Assembly: GCF_040448675.1 (NCBI RefSeq)
Contig: NZ_CP159289.1
Coordinates: 3,559,001-3,623,000 of the forward strand
Origin: Dyadobacter sp. 676
GTDB lineage: Bacteria; Bacteroidota; Bacteroidia; Cytophagales; Spirosomataceae
Direction: 5' to 3'
DNA length: 64,000 nt
Shown here: positions 9,801-18,566 of the stretch, piece after piece
Position numbering within the stretch: the first letter of the stretch is position 1
Layout of the letters: each line of letters opens with the position of its first letter
Notes under the pieces: model-generated
The model's database searches: none
Told to the model about the DNA's origin: nothing
Seen by the model: the letters and a program-made list of their open reading frames with translations, nothing else
Made by a program: the position numbers and the translations under genes

Positions 9801-9808
9801 TATATTTG
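9801..9808 (+). promoter_or_regulatory. candidate -7 promoter box for the 9832 membrane protein gene
   Basis: TATATTTG matches TAnnTTTG and sits 23 bases before the start codon. It overlaps a small hairpin (TTGGGC-ctattt-GCCCAA, 9806-9823) that might instead help end the sbcC transcript. Confidence 0.4.
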
Positions 9809-9831
9809 GGCCTATTTGCCCAAGCCGCCCT

Positions 9832-11031
9832 ATGCTTTTGGAAAACTTTTACGGTTCGTCCCTACGCTGGATCGAAGCCCACTTGTCAGGAAAGAACTGG
9901 TTGTGGAAGCTCACCCTTTTTGCCGTGGCATTATCGCTTTTCCTTGCATTCCCGCCTTATTCGCTTCTTTTTAATCACCTGACACACAATGGGGTTAGTC
10001 TCGATGCCTGGGTTTTTATCCGAAACCAGGCGGAAGATTTGCTGCATCCGAAAGACATGGACTACGATGTCCGCCGCGAGAATATGATTTTTCGCTGGAC
10101 ACTTCCATTATTATCGTTTTTGACCGGTCACAACGTACTGCTTATCCTGATCATCCAGGGCGTGCTCGGCGTGTTGTTTTTATACAAAATCGCGCGATAT
10201 ACGTACTCGGTTTCCGGTGACAAAGTCGTCACCGCGCTCTTCGTGACGGCCATTGCCAACATCTTCGTAAGCGTGTGGGCGTTCGCGGACGTGCATGGGT
10301 ATGGCGACGAATACGCTTTTTTCTTCCTCCTGCTCGCATTGCTGAGCAAAAACCCGCTGGTAATATTTCTTTCGTTGCAAATTGCTTTTTTTACTGACGA
10401 GCGGGCGGTGGTGGCCGGGGGGTACCTGTTGCTTTGGTGGATGGGTACGAAAGCCTTTCGAAACAACGATTTCAGTGTTCCCGGGCTGTTGAAGTCAGTT
10501 TTTACCGGTGAAAGCCTGGTTGTGTGGGTCGCATGGGCGATCTACTTCACGATCCGCGAATATGTGCAGATGACCTACTTCCCGCATCACACCTACTCCA
10601 CGATCGGTACGCCCGTGTTGCTGGCAAATGCGCACCGTAACGGGTTGGGCAGCAGCATTTGGGGCGCATTCGAAGGAACCTGGCTTATTCTGATCGCCGC
10701 TTTCCTCGTACTGTATCTGGCCAAGCGCTTCTGGTTACTGCTGGCGCTTATGGCCGGTTTCGCGGTGCTGGTTGCCACAGGTATTTATGTACACGATATC
10801 GACAGGGCATTATCGTACGGATTCCCCTTCATCTTGCTTGCCGCGTTTATTCTCATCGAAACTTCTTCCACCGCGACGATCCGTCTTATCCTGTTTTTGA
10901 CGATGGTTATCTGCGTGTGCCATCCGCAGGTTTTTTACATGGGTTATAACAAAATCCTCTGGCTGGAACCCCTGCCTGTAAAGTTGCTCATGCTGATCGA
11001 TCACCGTATGCAATGGGGATTGTTCAGTTAG
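9832..11031 (+). CDS. polytopic membrane protein of unknown function
   Basis: 399 residues with roughly nine to ten hydrophobic segments, for example WKLTLFAVALSLFLAF, VLLILIIQGVLGVLFLY and LAAFILIETSSTATIRLILFL. I do not recognise the family. The arrangement, with a loop DAWVFIRNQAEDLLHPKD between the first two membrane segments and charged residues near FFTDERAVVAGGY, is reminiscent of polyprenyl-phosphate-sugar-dependent glycosyltransferase-like membrane proteins, but no diagnostic motif is visible. It precedes the sugar-modifying cluster at 11271 by 240 bases, so a glycan role is possible on context only. In that 240-base gap a TATTTTTG box at 11161-11168 is the only promoter-like element I see. 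Confidence 0.75.
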   Translation: MLLENFYGSSLRWIEAHLSGKNWLWKLTLFAVALSLFLAFPPYSLLFNHLTHNGVSLDAWVFIRNQAEDLLHPKDMDYDVRRENMIFRWTLPLLSFLTGHNVLLILIIQGVLGVLFLYKIARYTYSVSGDKVVTALFVTAIANIFVSVWAFADVHGYGDEYAFFFLLLALLSKNPLVIFLSLQIAFFTDERAVVAGGYLLLWWMGTKAFRNNDFSVPGLLKSVFTGESLVVWVAWAIYFTIREYVQMTYFPHHTYSTIGTPVLLANAHRNGLGSSIWGAFEGTWLILIAAFLVLYLAKRFWLLLALMAGFAVLVATGIYVHDIDRALSYGFPFILLAAFILIETSSTATIRLILFLTMVICVCHPQVFYMGYNKILWLEPLPVKLLMLIDHRMQWGLFS

Positions 11032-11270
11032 GGGCATGTACCGAATGTTTTCGTCCTCTGCTAACCACACCGGAAACAATGGCCGATCCGGATTTGGAGG
11101 ATATGCGTTAAAAGATCATTAAGTTGCGCCTCGGAGTAACCGATTTTTTTATATGAAAGGTATTTTTGTATTTTAAGGAAAAAATGTCTGACATTTACTA
11201 AACGGTACTTTTGAAGAGAGGATCGCATTTCTGAAAAAGACCTGACACACCCTAACAACAAGATTTCCAT

Positions 11271-11666
11271 ATGCCGCTATTAGTAGAGCTGGATACATTT
11301 AATACCGGATCAGGTAACCTCACAGTCTTTGAAAAAATTATCCCGGGAACCATCAAGCGTGTTTTTTACATTTACGGCGCGGGCGAGACACAGAGAGGCG
11401 GCCACAGGCATCACAAAACGTGGAATGCCCTGATCTGTATTCATGGAAGCTGCCGTATATACTCCAATGATGGCGAGAAAGAGGAGGTTTTCATTCTCGA
11501 CAATCCCGTTTCATGCCTTATCCTGGAACCAAAGGACTGGCACATAATGGATTCATTCTCGGACGACGCAATTCTGCTGGTATTGTCGAACGAATATTAC
11601 GACAGGGCCGATTATATCGATGAGCCGTATCCGCTGAACCAGCTGAATCACACCGTATCTCAATGA
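11271..11666 (+). CDS. FdtA/QdtA-type cupin, dTDP-4-keto-6-deoxyhexose 3,4-ketoisomerase family
   Basis: 131 residues forming a single cupin. The metal/active-site strand reads [18 protein letters not shown], followed by CRIYSNDG and the late cupin strand [15 protein letters not shown]. Family members convert dTDP-4-keto-6-deoxyglucose to the 3-keto isomer, the step before amination in making Fuc3N, Qui3N or related 3-amino sugars. The next gene, overlapping by ATGA, is a DegT-family sugar aminotransferase, which is exactly the expected partner. Whether the product is the galacto (FdtA) or gluco (QdtA) isomer cannot be told from the sequence, so no symbol is given. Confidence 0.85.
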   Translation: MPLLVELDTFNTGSGNLTVFEKIIPGTIKRVFYIYGAGETQRGGHRHHKTWNALICIHGSCRIYSNDGEKEEVFILDNPVSCLILEPKDWHIMDSFSDDAILLVLSNEYYDRADYIDEPYPLNQLNHTVSQ

Positions 11667-12758
11667 TCCCGTTTCTGGATTTGAACCAGGTAAATGCTCC
11701 TTACCTGCAGGCGATCGAGGATGCTTCCCGCCGGGTAATCCGCTCGGGCTGGTATATCCTCGGCAATGAGCTGAAATCGTTTGAAAAAGCTTTCGCGGAA
11801 TATTGCCAGGCGGAGCATTGCGTAGGTACCGCAAACGGCCTGGATGCGATCACGCTTGTTCTGCTGGCGCTGGATTTGCCGGAAAACAGCGAGGTGATCG
11901 TTCCCGCCAATACTTATATCGCTTCGGTGCTTCCGGTCAGCTACCTCCATTTGAAACCGGTATTCGTCGAGCCCGATCCACGCACGATGCTGATCGATCC
12001 GTCGCTGATCGAACAGGCTATTACGCCGCGAACGAAGGTTATTATTACCGTGGACCTTTACGGAAGAAGCTGTGAAATAGGTCCTGTTCTCGAAATTGCC
12101 CGGAAATACGGCCTGAAAGTGATTACTGACGCCGCGCAGGCCCATGGCGCTACCTACGCGGGCAGGAAAGTGGGTTCGTGGGCCGATGCCACCGCATTCA
12201 GCTTTTATCCCACGAAAAACCTCGGCGCGTTGGGCGACGCGGGAGCCATTACAACCAACGATCCCGTTTTAGCCGAAAAAATCCGGTATTTGCGCAACTA
12301 TGGCTCGGTGATCCGCTACCAAAATGAATACCAGGGGGGTTAACAGCCGGTTGGACGAGTTGCAGGCCGCTATTCTCGCCGTAAAACTGCCGTACCTGGA
12401 TGCAGAGAATACCCGCCGCAGAGAAATAGCCGGACGTTATCTTGCAGAACTCGAATGCCGTGACCTCATCTTGCCGCCTGGCGACCGCCTTGCGGAGGAT
12501 GCCTGGCACCTGTTTGTCGTGCGGCACCCGCGTCGCGCGGATTTAACCGCCTTTCTGGACAGGCACGGCGTGCAAACGAACATTCATTACCCGCTACCAA
12601 TTCACAAACAATTAGCCTACAAAGAATTTAAAGATTTACATTTGCCTTTAACAGAGGAAATTCATCGGCAAGTGATCAGTTTGCCACTCAATCCGGTGCT
12701 GACGGACGACGAGGTAAGCTATATCATCCAAACCGTCAATCAATTCGATCATTCATGA
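11663..12758 (+). CDS. DegT/DnrJ/EryC1/StrS sugar aminotransferase (frameshifted at a G6 run)
   Basis: Two overlapping frames together give one 364-residue PLP aminotransferase. The first half runs from MIPFLDL to YQG, with the PLP lysine in [17 protein letters not shown]. The second continues [19 protein letters not shown] to the C-terminus. The break is at GGGGGG (12334-12339): five Gs would read [10 protein letters not shown], the expected family sequence. The enzyme probably transaminates the 3-keto sugar made by the preceding cupin. It overlaps both neighbours by ATGA. The extra G may be an assembly error, a slipped-strand variant or real inactivation; a six-G run permits all three. Confidence 0.88.
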
Positions 12759-13675
12759 AGCTATCGGTTATTATCCCGGTTTACAACAGCGAAAAAACCA
12801 TCCGGCCGCTGATCGAAAAGCTACAAGCCACTTTGTCACAGGTTTCATTCGAGATTGTGATGGTGAACGACGGTAGCCGCGACCGTTCCGAGGAAGTTTG
12901 CCGGGAGTTGTCCGATATCTATCCCAACGTCCGTTTTCTTTCCCTGCGAAGGAACTATGGTGAATTCAATGCGGTAATGTGCGGTTTGAACTGGGCTTAC
13001 GGCACCTATTGCGTAATGATCGATGATGATTTCCAGAACCCGCCGGAAGAGATATTGAAACTGGTAGAAACCGCCGAAACGGGCGATTACGATGTGGTTT
13101 ACACCTATTATGCCAAGAAACAGCATTCCCTGGGCCGTAACCTGGGCAGCCGGTTCGTGAACTGGATCACGAGCTACCTTCTGAATAAACCCAAAGACCT
13201 GTACCTGTCGAGTTTCAAGCTGATCAGGCAGGAGGTTGTGCAGGAGATTATCAAATACCACGGCCCTTATCCCTACATCGACGGCCTCATTTTTCGCATT
13301 ACGCGCAATATCGGTACAGTGCAGGTAGCGCATCAAAAGCGGGAGGAAGGAGCCTCCAATTATACATTGCACAAACTCGTATCGCTTTTTCTGAATATCC
13401 TTTTCTGCTATTCATCGCTTCCAATCCGGCTTTTTGTACCCATTGGCGTCGGGTTGTTCAGTCTGGGGTTTTTCCTTTTGCTTTTTCTTACCATCCAGTG
13501 GATCATTGGTCCTGACCCGAAAGGTTGGCAGGTAGTTACCGCTACGCTCATTTTCATCGGCGGCATCCAATGCATGTTGCTGAGTGTTTTGGGCGAATAT
13601 ATCGGCAAGAGCTTCATGGCGCAGAGTGGCCAGCCGCAATATGTGATCAAATACAACAGCTCCGAACCCGTATGA
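12755..13675 (+). CDS. family 2 glycosyltransferase with two C-terminal membrane helices (polyprenyl-phosphate sugar transferase type)
   Basis: 306 residues. The GT-A domain opens with LSVIIPVYNSEKTI, contains VMVNDGSRDRSEE and the metal-binding MIDDDFQNPPEE, and is followed by two membrane helices (PIGVGLFSLGFFLLLFLTIQW and VVTATLIFIGGIQCMLLSVLG) ending in GEYIGKSF. This is the DPM1/ArnC/GtrB layout, which loads a sugar onto undecaprenyl phosphate at the inner membrane. It follows the aminotransferase with an ATGA overlap and may load the modified amino sugar, though that is inference. The next gene again overlaps by four bases. Confidence 0.9.
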   Translation: MKLSVIIPVYNSEKTIRPLIEKLQATLSQVSFEIVMVNDGSRDRSEEVCRELSDIYPNVRFLSLRRNYGEFNAVMCGLNWAYGTYCVMIDDDFQNPPEEILKLVETAETGDYDVVYTYYAKKQHSLGRNLGSRFVNWITSYLLNKPKDLYLSSFKLIRQEVVQEIIKYHGPYPYIDGLIFRITRNIGTVQVAHQKREEGASNYTLHKLVSLFLNILFCYSSLPIRLFVPIGVGLFSLGFFLLLFLTIQWIIGPDPKGWQVVTATLIFIGGIQCMLLSVLGEYIGKSFMAQSGQPQYVIKYNSSEPV

Positions 13676-14439
13676 TCGGCAACCGGCTCGAATACCAGCG
13701 TATGTACGAAACCGAGCGGAAACTATGGTGGTACCAGGCCCTTCATGGCAAGGTTTTGAACCGGATTCAAAAACATTTCGGCGGTGAAAAGCGCACGTTG
13801 AAGATCCTCGACGCCGCCTGTGGAACGGGCGGATTACTTTCTTTTTTGAACGAAAATAGTTATTCCAACCTGCACGGCTTCGATTATTCGCAAGATGCCA
13901 TCGGGTTCTCCAATGAACGCGGGTTGAATGTCGTCTCCGGAGATCTCCGGAATGTGGACGCATTTGAACCGGGCGAAACATTTGACGTCATAATCTGCAA
14001 CGACGCGCTTTATTTCCTCACCGACGCGGAAATCGTCCGGGCGCTAAGCGCATTTAAGGATCGGCTTAATCCCAATGGTTTGATAATCATTAATATACAT
14101 GCATTTGAGGCATTCTCCGGTACCCACGACCTGGCGGTTGGCAGCTCCCGCCGTTTCAGACTCGGACAATTTGAGGCGTTCAGCAAAGCGGCAGGGCTGC
14201 GCATCGATTACAGCACTTACTGGCCGTTCGCGCTCTCGTTACCGATCTTGCTCGTGCGGCAGTGGCAAAAATACCGGATCAGGAACCAGAAAGTAAATGT
14301 GAACGAACTCGACTCGGACGTCGGGTACCCTGGCGACGTCGTGAATACGATTTTGAAGGCGGTAACCAAAACGGAATCCGTCCTGTTCGGCAGTGCTCCT
14401 TTTGGCAGTTCGCTCTTTATGACAATGCGCCCGGATTAA
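13672..14439 (+). CDS. class I SAM-dependent methyltransferase
   Basis: 255 residues from ATG 13672, which overlaps the glycosyltransferase stop. The open frame extends further upstream only inside that gene. The SAM-binding motif I is ILDAACGTGGLLSFL, followed by YSNLHGFDYSQDAI, a VVSGDLRN acidic loop and FDVIICNDALYFL. A hydrophobic segment ALSLPILLVRQWQ near residue 190 might associate with the membrane. As the last member of the sugar cluster it may methylate a sugar or lipid-linked glycan; the substrate is not identifiable. Confidence 0.85.
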   Translation: MIGNRLEYQRMYETERKLWWYQALHGKVLNRIQKHFGGEKRTLKILDAACGTGGLLSFLNENSYSNLHGFDYSQDAIGFSNERGLNVVSGDLRNVDAFEPGETFDVIICNDALYFLTDAEIVRALSAFKDRLNPNGLIIINIHAFEAFSGTHDLAVGSSRRFRLGQFEAFSKAAGLRIDYSTYWPFALSLPILLVRQWQKYRIRNQKVNVNELDSDVGYPGDVVNTILKAVTKTESVLFGSAPFGSSLFMTMRPD

Positions 14440-14457
14440 CCCGGTGCCGTTCCCGCT

Positions 14458-15336
14458 TTATTTTCCGGAATATCCGGATGCATTGACGGCATCGAACAAT
14501 GCCCTGGTTTTCGCAACACCGGCTTCGCCATTGATCGCAAAATACCAGAAAACTTCCAAGTCGCCGCGGTGCATTGCCTGGTTCATATCGCCGCTTTGTG
14601 ACTTGTGGGCCGCCTTCACCCAGTCCGCAACAATCATGTAGCTATGTTTTTTATCTTCCCCGAAACTGTAAGAACGATCCAGTTCAAACACGGGTGCGGT
14701 TTTCAGGATATCCGTTTCGGGATAGCCGCCCAGCCCGTTGAACCGGAATGCATAGCCCTTGTCCTGCGATTGGCTTCCCAAAACAATCGGTTTGTTGGCC
14801 CCTTTGAAGCGCTGTACTGCCCTTATGGCACTAATGGACGCTGTTTTGTGGTGTGCGTGCTGGCCTTCGTGCGGAACGAGGCAGAATATGAAGTCGTAAT
14901 TACCATTGGCGAGGATATTGTCGAGCTTCTTTTCCACATATGCAATATCCCAGTTTTTGCCTTGCAAATAAGGTTTTTCGTTGCGGTTATAGTAATCGTC
15001 GAGCTGGTCGAGAAAGAAGAAATTACCGATTCCCATGATCTCCCCCGATGCCATCAGCTCCTTTTTGCGTATTAGCGGCAAATGTTTCCGGCCCGTGGCG
15101 GAATCCACCAGGTTCAGGCCGTAGTAACTGGAAGCAACGAGCCCGTTATAACCGCCGGAAGCATCGGTGATCAGCGCGAGGTCGGCCGCGCCTTTCAGTT
15201 CGCGGGTAATTTTAAAGATAGTAACCGGAAACATTGTTTCATCGTCAGGATGGGCGGTAACGATCAGTACGCGTGGGCCTTGTGCGTGTGCGGCGAGCGA
15301 AAGCAGGAGCAGGAATGAAAGATAAACGTTTCTCAT
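14458..15336 (-). CDS. secreted PIG-L/LmbE family deacetylase
   Basis: 292 residues. A signal peptide ends in LSLAAHAQ. The zinc-binding motif HPDDE of the PIG-L family lies in VLIVTAHPDDETMF (residues about 24-37) and a second histidine cluster is GQHAHHKTAS. Members remove acetyl groups from N-acetylglucosaminyl compounds (glycolipids, mycothiol or bacillithiol precursors, antibiotics). The signal peptide suggests a periplasmic target rather than bacillithiol synthesis. It is convergent with the methyltransferase gene, 18 bases away, with no evident terminator between. Confidence 0.9.
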   Translation of the reverse strand: MRNVYLSFLLLLSLAAHAQGPRVLIVTAHPDDETMFPVTIFKITRELKGAADLALITDASGGYNGLVASSYYGLNLVDSATGRKHLPLIRKKELMASGEIMGIGNFFFLDQLDDYYNRNEKPYLQGKNWDIAYVEKKLDNILANGNYDFIFCLVPHEGQHAHHKTASISAIRAVQRFKGANKPIVLGSQSQDKGYAFRFNGLGGYPETDILKTAPVFELDRSYSFGEDKKHSYMIVADWVKAAHKSQSGDMNQAMHRGDLEVFWYFAINGEAGVAKTRALFDAVNASGYSGK

Positions 15337-15448
15337 GCGATGATTTTGTAAGGTGAGGTGTTATAAAATTAGGGAATCCGGGCATGATTGCAACGTTGCC
15401 GGTTCCTGCCTGTCCAAATTATCGTCACGCTCTTATTATCAAACTATT

Positions 15449-16243
15449 ATGGATTTAAAGCTCAACGGGAAAACCGCCTTCATCAGTGGTTCTACGCAGG
15501 GGATCGGTTTCGCCATCGCGCAAAGCCTTTTGAAGGAAGGAGCCAATGTCATCATCAACGGACGTTCGGAAAGCAAAGTGGCGGAGGCGGTCCGTAAATT
15601 GAAAGAATTACCGGGTACCGGCAATGTGGCCGGCTTCGCTGCCGATTTTTCGAAAGTGGAAGAAGTGAATACATTGCTGGAAAAGCTGCCTGACATCGAT
15701 ATTCTCGTGAATAATGCCGGAATTTTCGAGCCAAAGCCATTTACGGAAATCTCGGACGAAGAGTGGTTCCGGTTTTTTGAAGTGAACGTGTTGAGTGGCG
15801 TTCGGCTGGCCCGGTATTTCTTTCCGAAAATGCTTGCCAAAGACTGGGGCCGTATCATTTTTATTTCCAGCGAATCGGGCGTAAACATCCCCGAAGAAAT
15901 GATTCACTATGGCACGACCAAAACGGCCCAGCTGGCTGTGAGCCGTGGTTTGGCAGAATTGACCAGGGGGACGAACGTCACCGTGAACACAGTTATGCCC
16001 GGCCCGACGAAATCGGAGGGTGTCGCCGATTTTGTGAAGCAACTGGGCGAAGCGCACAATATGTCGGCGGAGCAGGCGGAGAAGGACTTCTTTAAAAATG
16101 CACGGCCTACGTCGCTATTGCAGCGGTTTGCCTCCGTAGAGGAAATTGCCAACCTCGTGACTTACGTGGCGAGCCCGTTATCGTCGGGTACGAATGGCTC
16201 CGCTTTGAAAGTCGACGGCGGGGTTGCCAAGTTCATCATCTGA
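15449..16243 (+). CDS. short-chain dehydrogenase/reductase (SDR) family oxidoreductase
   Basis: 264 residues from ATG 15449 (MDLKLNGKTAFISGSTQGIG). The TGxxxGIG-type cofactor loop is present as SGSTQGIG, followed by NNAG, catalytic serine in IIFISSESGVN and YGTTK with the tyrosine-lysine pair. The C-terminus ends in a typical SPLSSGTNGSALKVDGG. An alcohol or ketone oxidoreductase using NAD(P)H is expected. The substrate is unknown. The tetR gene follows 79 bases later, with an operator-like palindrome in between, so this SDR may or may not be under the same control. Confidence 0.9.
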   Translation: MDLKLNGKTAFISGSTQGIGFAIAQSLLKEGANVIINGRSESKVAEAVRKLKELPGTGNVAGFAADFSKVEEVNTLLEKLPDIDILVNNAGIFEPKPFTEISDEEWFRFFEVNVLSGVRLARYFFPKMLAKDWGRIIFISSESGVNIPEEMIHYGTTKTAQLAVSRGLAELTRGTNVTVNTVMPGPTKSEGVADFVKQLGEAHNMSAEQAEKDFFKNARPTSLLQRFASVEEIANLVTYVASPLSSGTNGSALKVDGGVAKFII

Positions 16244-16287
16244 CACCCACACGCTTGCATGGAAACCGAGCGATAATGTATCTATTT

Positions 16288-16303
16288 TGGAACGTTCATT
16301 CTG
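16288..16303. promoter_or_regulatory. TetR operator candidate, site 1
   Basis: TGGAACGTTCATTCTG lies 20 bases before the tetR start. It agrees at 11 of 16 positions with the perfect palindrome on the other side of tetR, including all of TGGAACG. It would allow autorepression. Confidence 0.55.
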
Positions 16304-16322
16304 AAATAATTGTCTGATAGTC

Positions 16323-16901
16323 ATGGCACGCAACAAAGCATTCGAACCGGAAGAGCGGCTGGAAAAGGCGAAATGCCTTTTCTGGCAAAAAGGCTACAAC
16401 GCAACCTCCATGCAGGATCTGGTGGAAACAATGGGCCTGAACCGCGGGAGCATATACGATACTTACGGCGACAAGCACAGCTTGTTTCTGCAGTGTCTGC
16501 GGAGTTATACCGAAAGTGTCTTTGAAGATTACCGCAAATTGGCCGAGGAGGTGAAATCACCTTTGAAGGCCGTAGAAAAGATCATCAGAAAAGCCGCTCT
16601 CAGAACGATAGACGAGGAAAAAACCTGCCTGGGTGTCAAATCGACTTTCGAACTCGCATCGGTGGATAGTGAAGTGCATGCCATATTAAAGGAAAACACC
16701 AGCCGCCTGGTGGCTGTTTTGAAAGATCTTCTCAAAAAGGCCCAGAAAGCCGGGGAGATCAACGGTAAGAGGGACCCGGAAATGCTTGCGAATTTCATCG
16801 TTTCGAATTTTACGGGCTTCTGGCAATTTTACCTGGTGTATGGTGACAGCGAGTTGGTTCAGCAGCAAGCCGAATTTTTAATAAAATCTGTCAAAAAATA
16901 A
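16323..16901 (+). CDS. TetR/AcrR family transcriptional regulator
   Basis: 192 residues. The N-terminal helix-turn-helix reads AKCLFWQKGYNATSMQDLVETMGLNRGSIYDTYGDKHSLF, which is a typical TetR DNA-binding domain (given here as adjoining pieces: AKCLFWQKGYNATSMQDLV, then ETMGLNRGSIYDTYGDK). The C-terminal helical domain should bind an inducer. CLGVKSTFELA includes a cysteine that could sense electrophiles, though this is speculation. Matching palindromes flank the gene at 16288 and 16916, so it very likely represses itself and the downstream quinone oxidoreductase-KefF-KefC genes. Confidence 0.92.
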   Translation: MARNKAFEPEERLEKAKCLFWQKGYNATSMQDLVETMGLNRGSIYDTYGDKHSLFLQCLRSYTESVFEDYRKLAEEVKSPLKAVEKIIRKAALRTIDEEKTCLGVKSTFELASVDSEVHAILKENTSRLVAVLKDLLKKAQKAGEINGKRDPEMLANFIVSNFTGFWQFYLVYGDSELVQQQAEFLIKSVKK

Positions 16902-16915
16902 ATTTTGTCTAATGG

Positions 16916-16931
16916 TGGAACGAGCGTTCCA
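16916..16931. promoter_or_regulatory. TetR operator candidate, site 2 (perfect palindrome)
   Basis: TGGAACGAGCGTTCCA is a perfect 7-2-7 inverted repeat in the 32-base gap between tetR and the quinone oxidoreductase, three bases before the latter's start. A repressor bound here would block the reading unit downstream. Confidence 0.75.
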
Positions 16932-16933
16932 TA

Positions 16934-17946
16934 ATGGTTACGGACATGTCAGGGTTAATTACAGAAATAGCAAATAAATCAGGTATTGTAAAAATCTACA
17001 AACAAGGAGCGCCCTCTGTGCTGGGTTACGAAAGAGAGTCGATTACAGAACCGGGACCCGGCCAGGTGAGGATACGCCAGGAAGCCATCGGGCTGAATTT
17101 TGTAGATACTTATTACCGCGACGGCAAGTTCCCCGTCAAATCCTTCCCCTACACGCCGGGCGTGGAGGCGGCGGGCGTTATCGAGGCGGTTGGGCCGTGG
17201 GTTACCGAATTCAAGGTCGGTGATCACGTAGGTTATCACTTCATTCCCGGTGCTTATGCGGAGAGCCGTGTCGTGTCGACGCAGCAACTCATCCACATTC
17301 CGGAAGGAGTTACGTCCGAGCAGGCGGCTGCGGTGCTGGTCAAAGGCTTCACAGCCCGAATGCTGGTGAAGGAGGTCAGTCCGGTTAAGCCCGGCGATAT
17401 AGTACTGGTACATGCCGCCGCGGGCGGTGTGGGAACACTCGTTACGAAATGGGCGAAAGCCCTGGGTGCGACGGTGATCGGTACGACGGGTTCGGAGGAA
17501 AAAAAGAGGTTGTGCTGGCCAACGGCGCCGACCATGTATTTCTCGCCGAATGCAGCCAATTTGTGCATTCGGTGCTCGAAATTACAGAGGGACGGGGAGT
17601 TGACGCCGTATTTGATGGCGTCGGTAAGGACACTTTCTCCTATTCGCTGGATGTGATCCGGAAAGGGGGCAAAATTGTACTTTACGGGTCGTCGTCGGGG
17701 CAGCCGGAGCATATCGATCACGCAGCATTACGCGAAAAATCGATCGTGATGGCCACTCCGACGCTCAGCGCGTACATTACTGACCACGCTACGCTGGAAG
17801 CATATGCGGCGGATACTTTCGACGCTCTGCGTAGCGGAATTTTCGGCGAACTGGCTATCACGCGCTATCCGTTATCAAAAGCAAATCAGGCGCAGGCCGA
17901 TCTCGAAGCACGGAAGACGACAGGCTCCGTTATTCTCATACCCTGA
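16934..17946 (+). CDS. NADPH:quinone oxidoreductase, zinc-independent alcohol dehydrogenase family (frameshifted at an A7 run)
   Basis: The first frame gives the N-terminal half with GPGQVRIRQEAIGLNFVDTY and the nucleotide-binding HAAAGGVGTLVTKWAKALG. The second frame carries on with EVVLANGADHVF and ends at VILIP. The break is AAAAAAA at 17499-17505; eight As would read SEEKKEVVLANGADH, as in homologues. Restored length is about 337 residues, normal for QOR. The enzyme reduces quinones with NADPH in the cytoplasm. It is the first gene after tetR and its operator, and it precedes the KefF-like and KefC-like genes. ATG 16946 is an alternative start. Confidence 0.88.
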
Positions 17947-17965
17947 GTCGCATCCGTTCATCATC

Positions 17966-18555
17966 ATGGCCAAAGTCCTTATTCAGTTTGCTCATCCGAC
18001 GCTGAGCAAATCCAATGTCCAGAAAACGCTGGAAAAGTACGCCCGTACGGTGAGAGGGGTGACTTTCAACGATCTTTATGAACATTACCCCGATCTTTTC
18101 ATTGATATCAAAAGAGAGCAGCAACTGCTGGCGAAGCATGATATCATCGTATTCCAGCATCCGTTCTACTGGTACAGCAGTCCGCCGATCCTGAAACAAT
18201 GGCAAGACCTCGTGCTGGAATACAACTGGGCTTACGGGCCGAAAGGTTACGCATTGAAAGGAAAAAAATGTTCAATGCTGTGTCATGCGGGGGTGGGCGC
18301 GAAGCCTATACTTCAACAGGGTATAACCGTTTTCCGCTCGGCCAATACCTTTTGCCTTTCAACCAAACGGCCTATTTGTGCCGGATGGACTATCTGCCGC
18401 CTTTCGCCGTGCACGAAACATACACCATCGAAGATTATACACTGAGGGCTTACGGCGAACAATATGCCGGCCTTCTGGAAGCGCTGGTAAACGACCGCGT
18501 TACCGCGGACGAATTCGCCGGTGTTGAATATATGAACGAACTCTTTCCACACTAA
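17966..18555 (+). CDS. KefF/KefG-like NAD(P)H oxidoreductase, flavodoxin fold (frameshifted at an A7 run)
   Basis: Begins at ATG 17966 (MAKVLIQFAHPTLSKSNVQ). The flavodoxin-like N-terminal half includes HDIIVFQHPFYWYSSPPIL and LVLEYNWAYGPKG. After AAAAAAA at 18262-18268 the correct sequence passes to the other frame: FNAVSCGGGREAYTSTGYNR and onward to MNELFPH. Eight As would restore about 196 residues. KefF and KefG are ancillary reductases that bind to and activate the potassium-efflux antiporters KefC and KefB. The antiporter gene starts only 11 bases after the stop, which strongly supports this role. Confidence 0.88.
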
Positions 18556-18566
18556 CCGATACCGAA

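Noticed and set aside
11061..11270. 69-codon minus-strand frame in the gap before the FdtA-type gene
   Set aside because: No family resemblance, no start signals, and it fills a gap that has a promoter-like box on the other strand.
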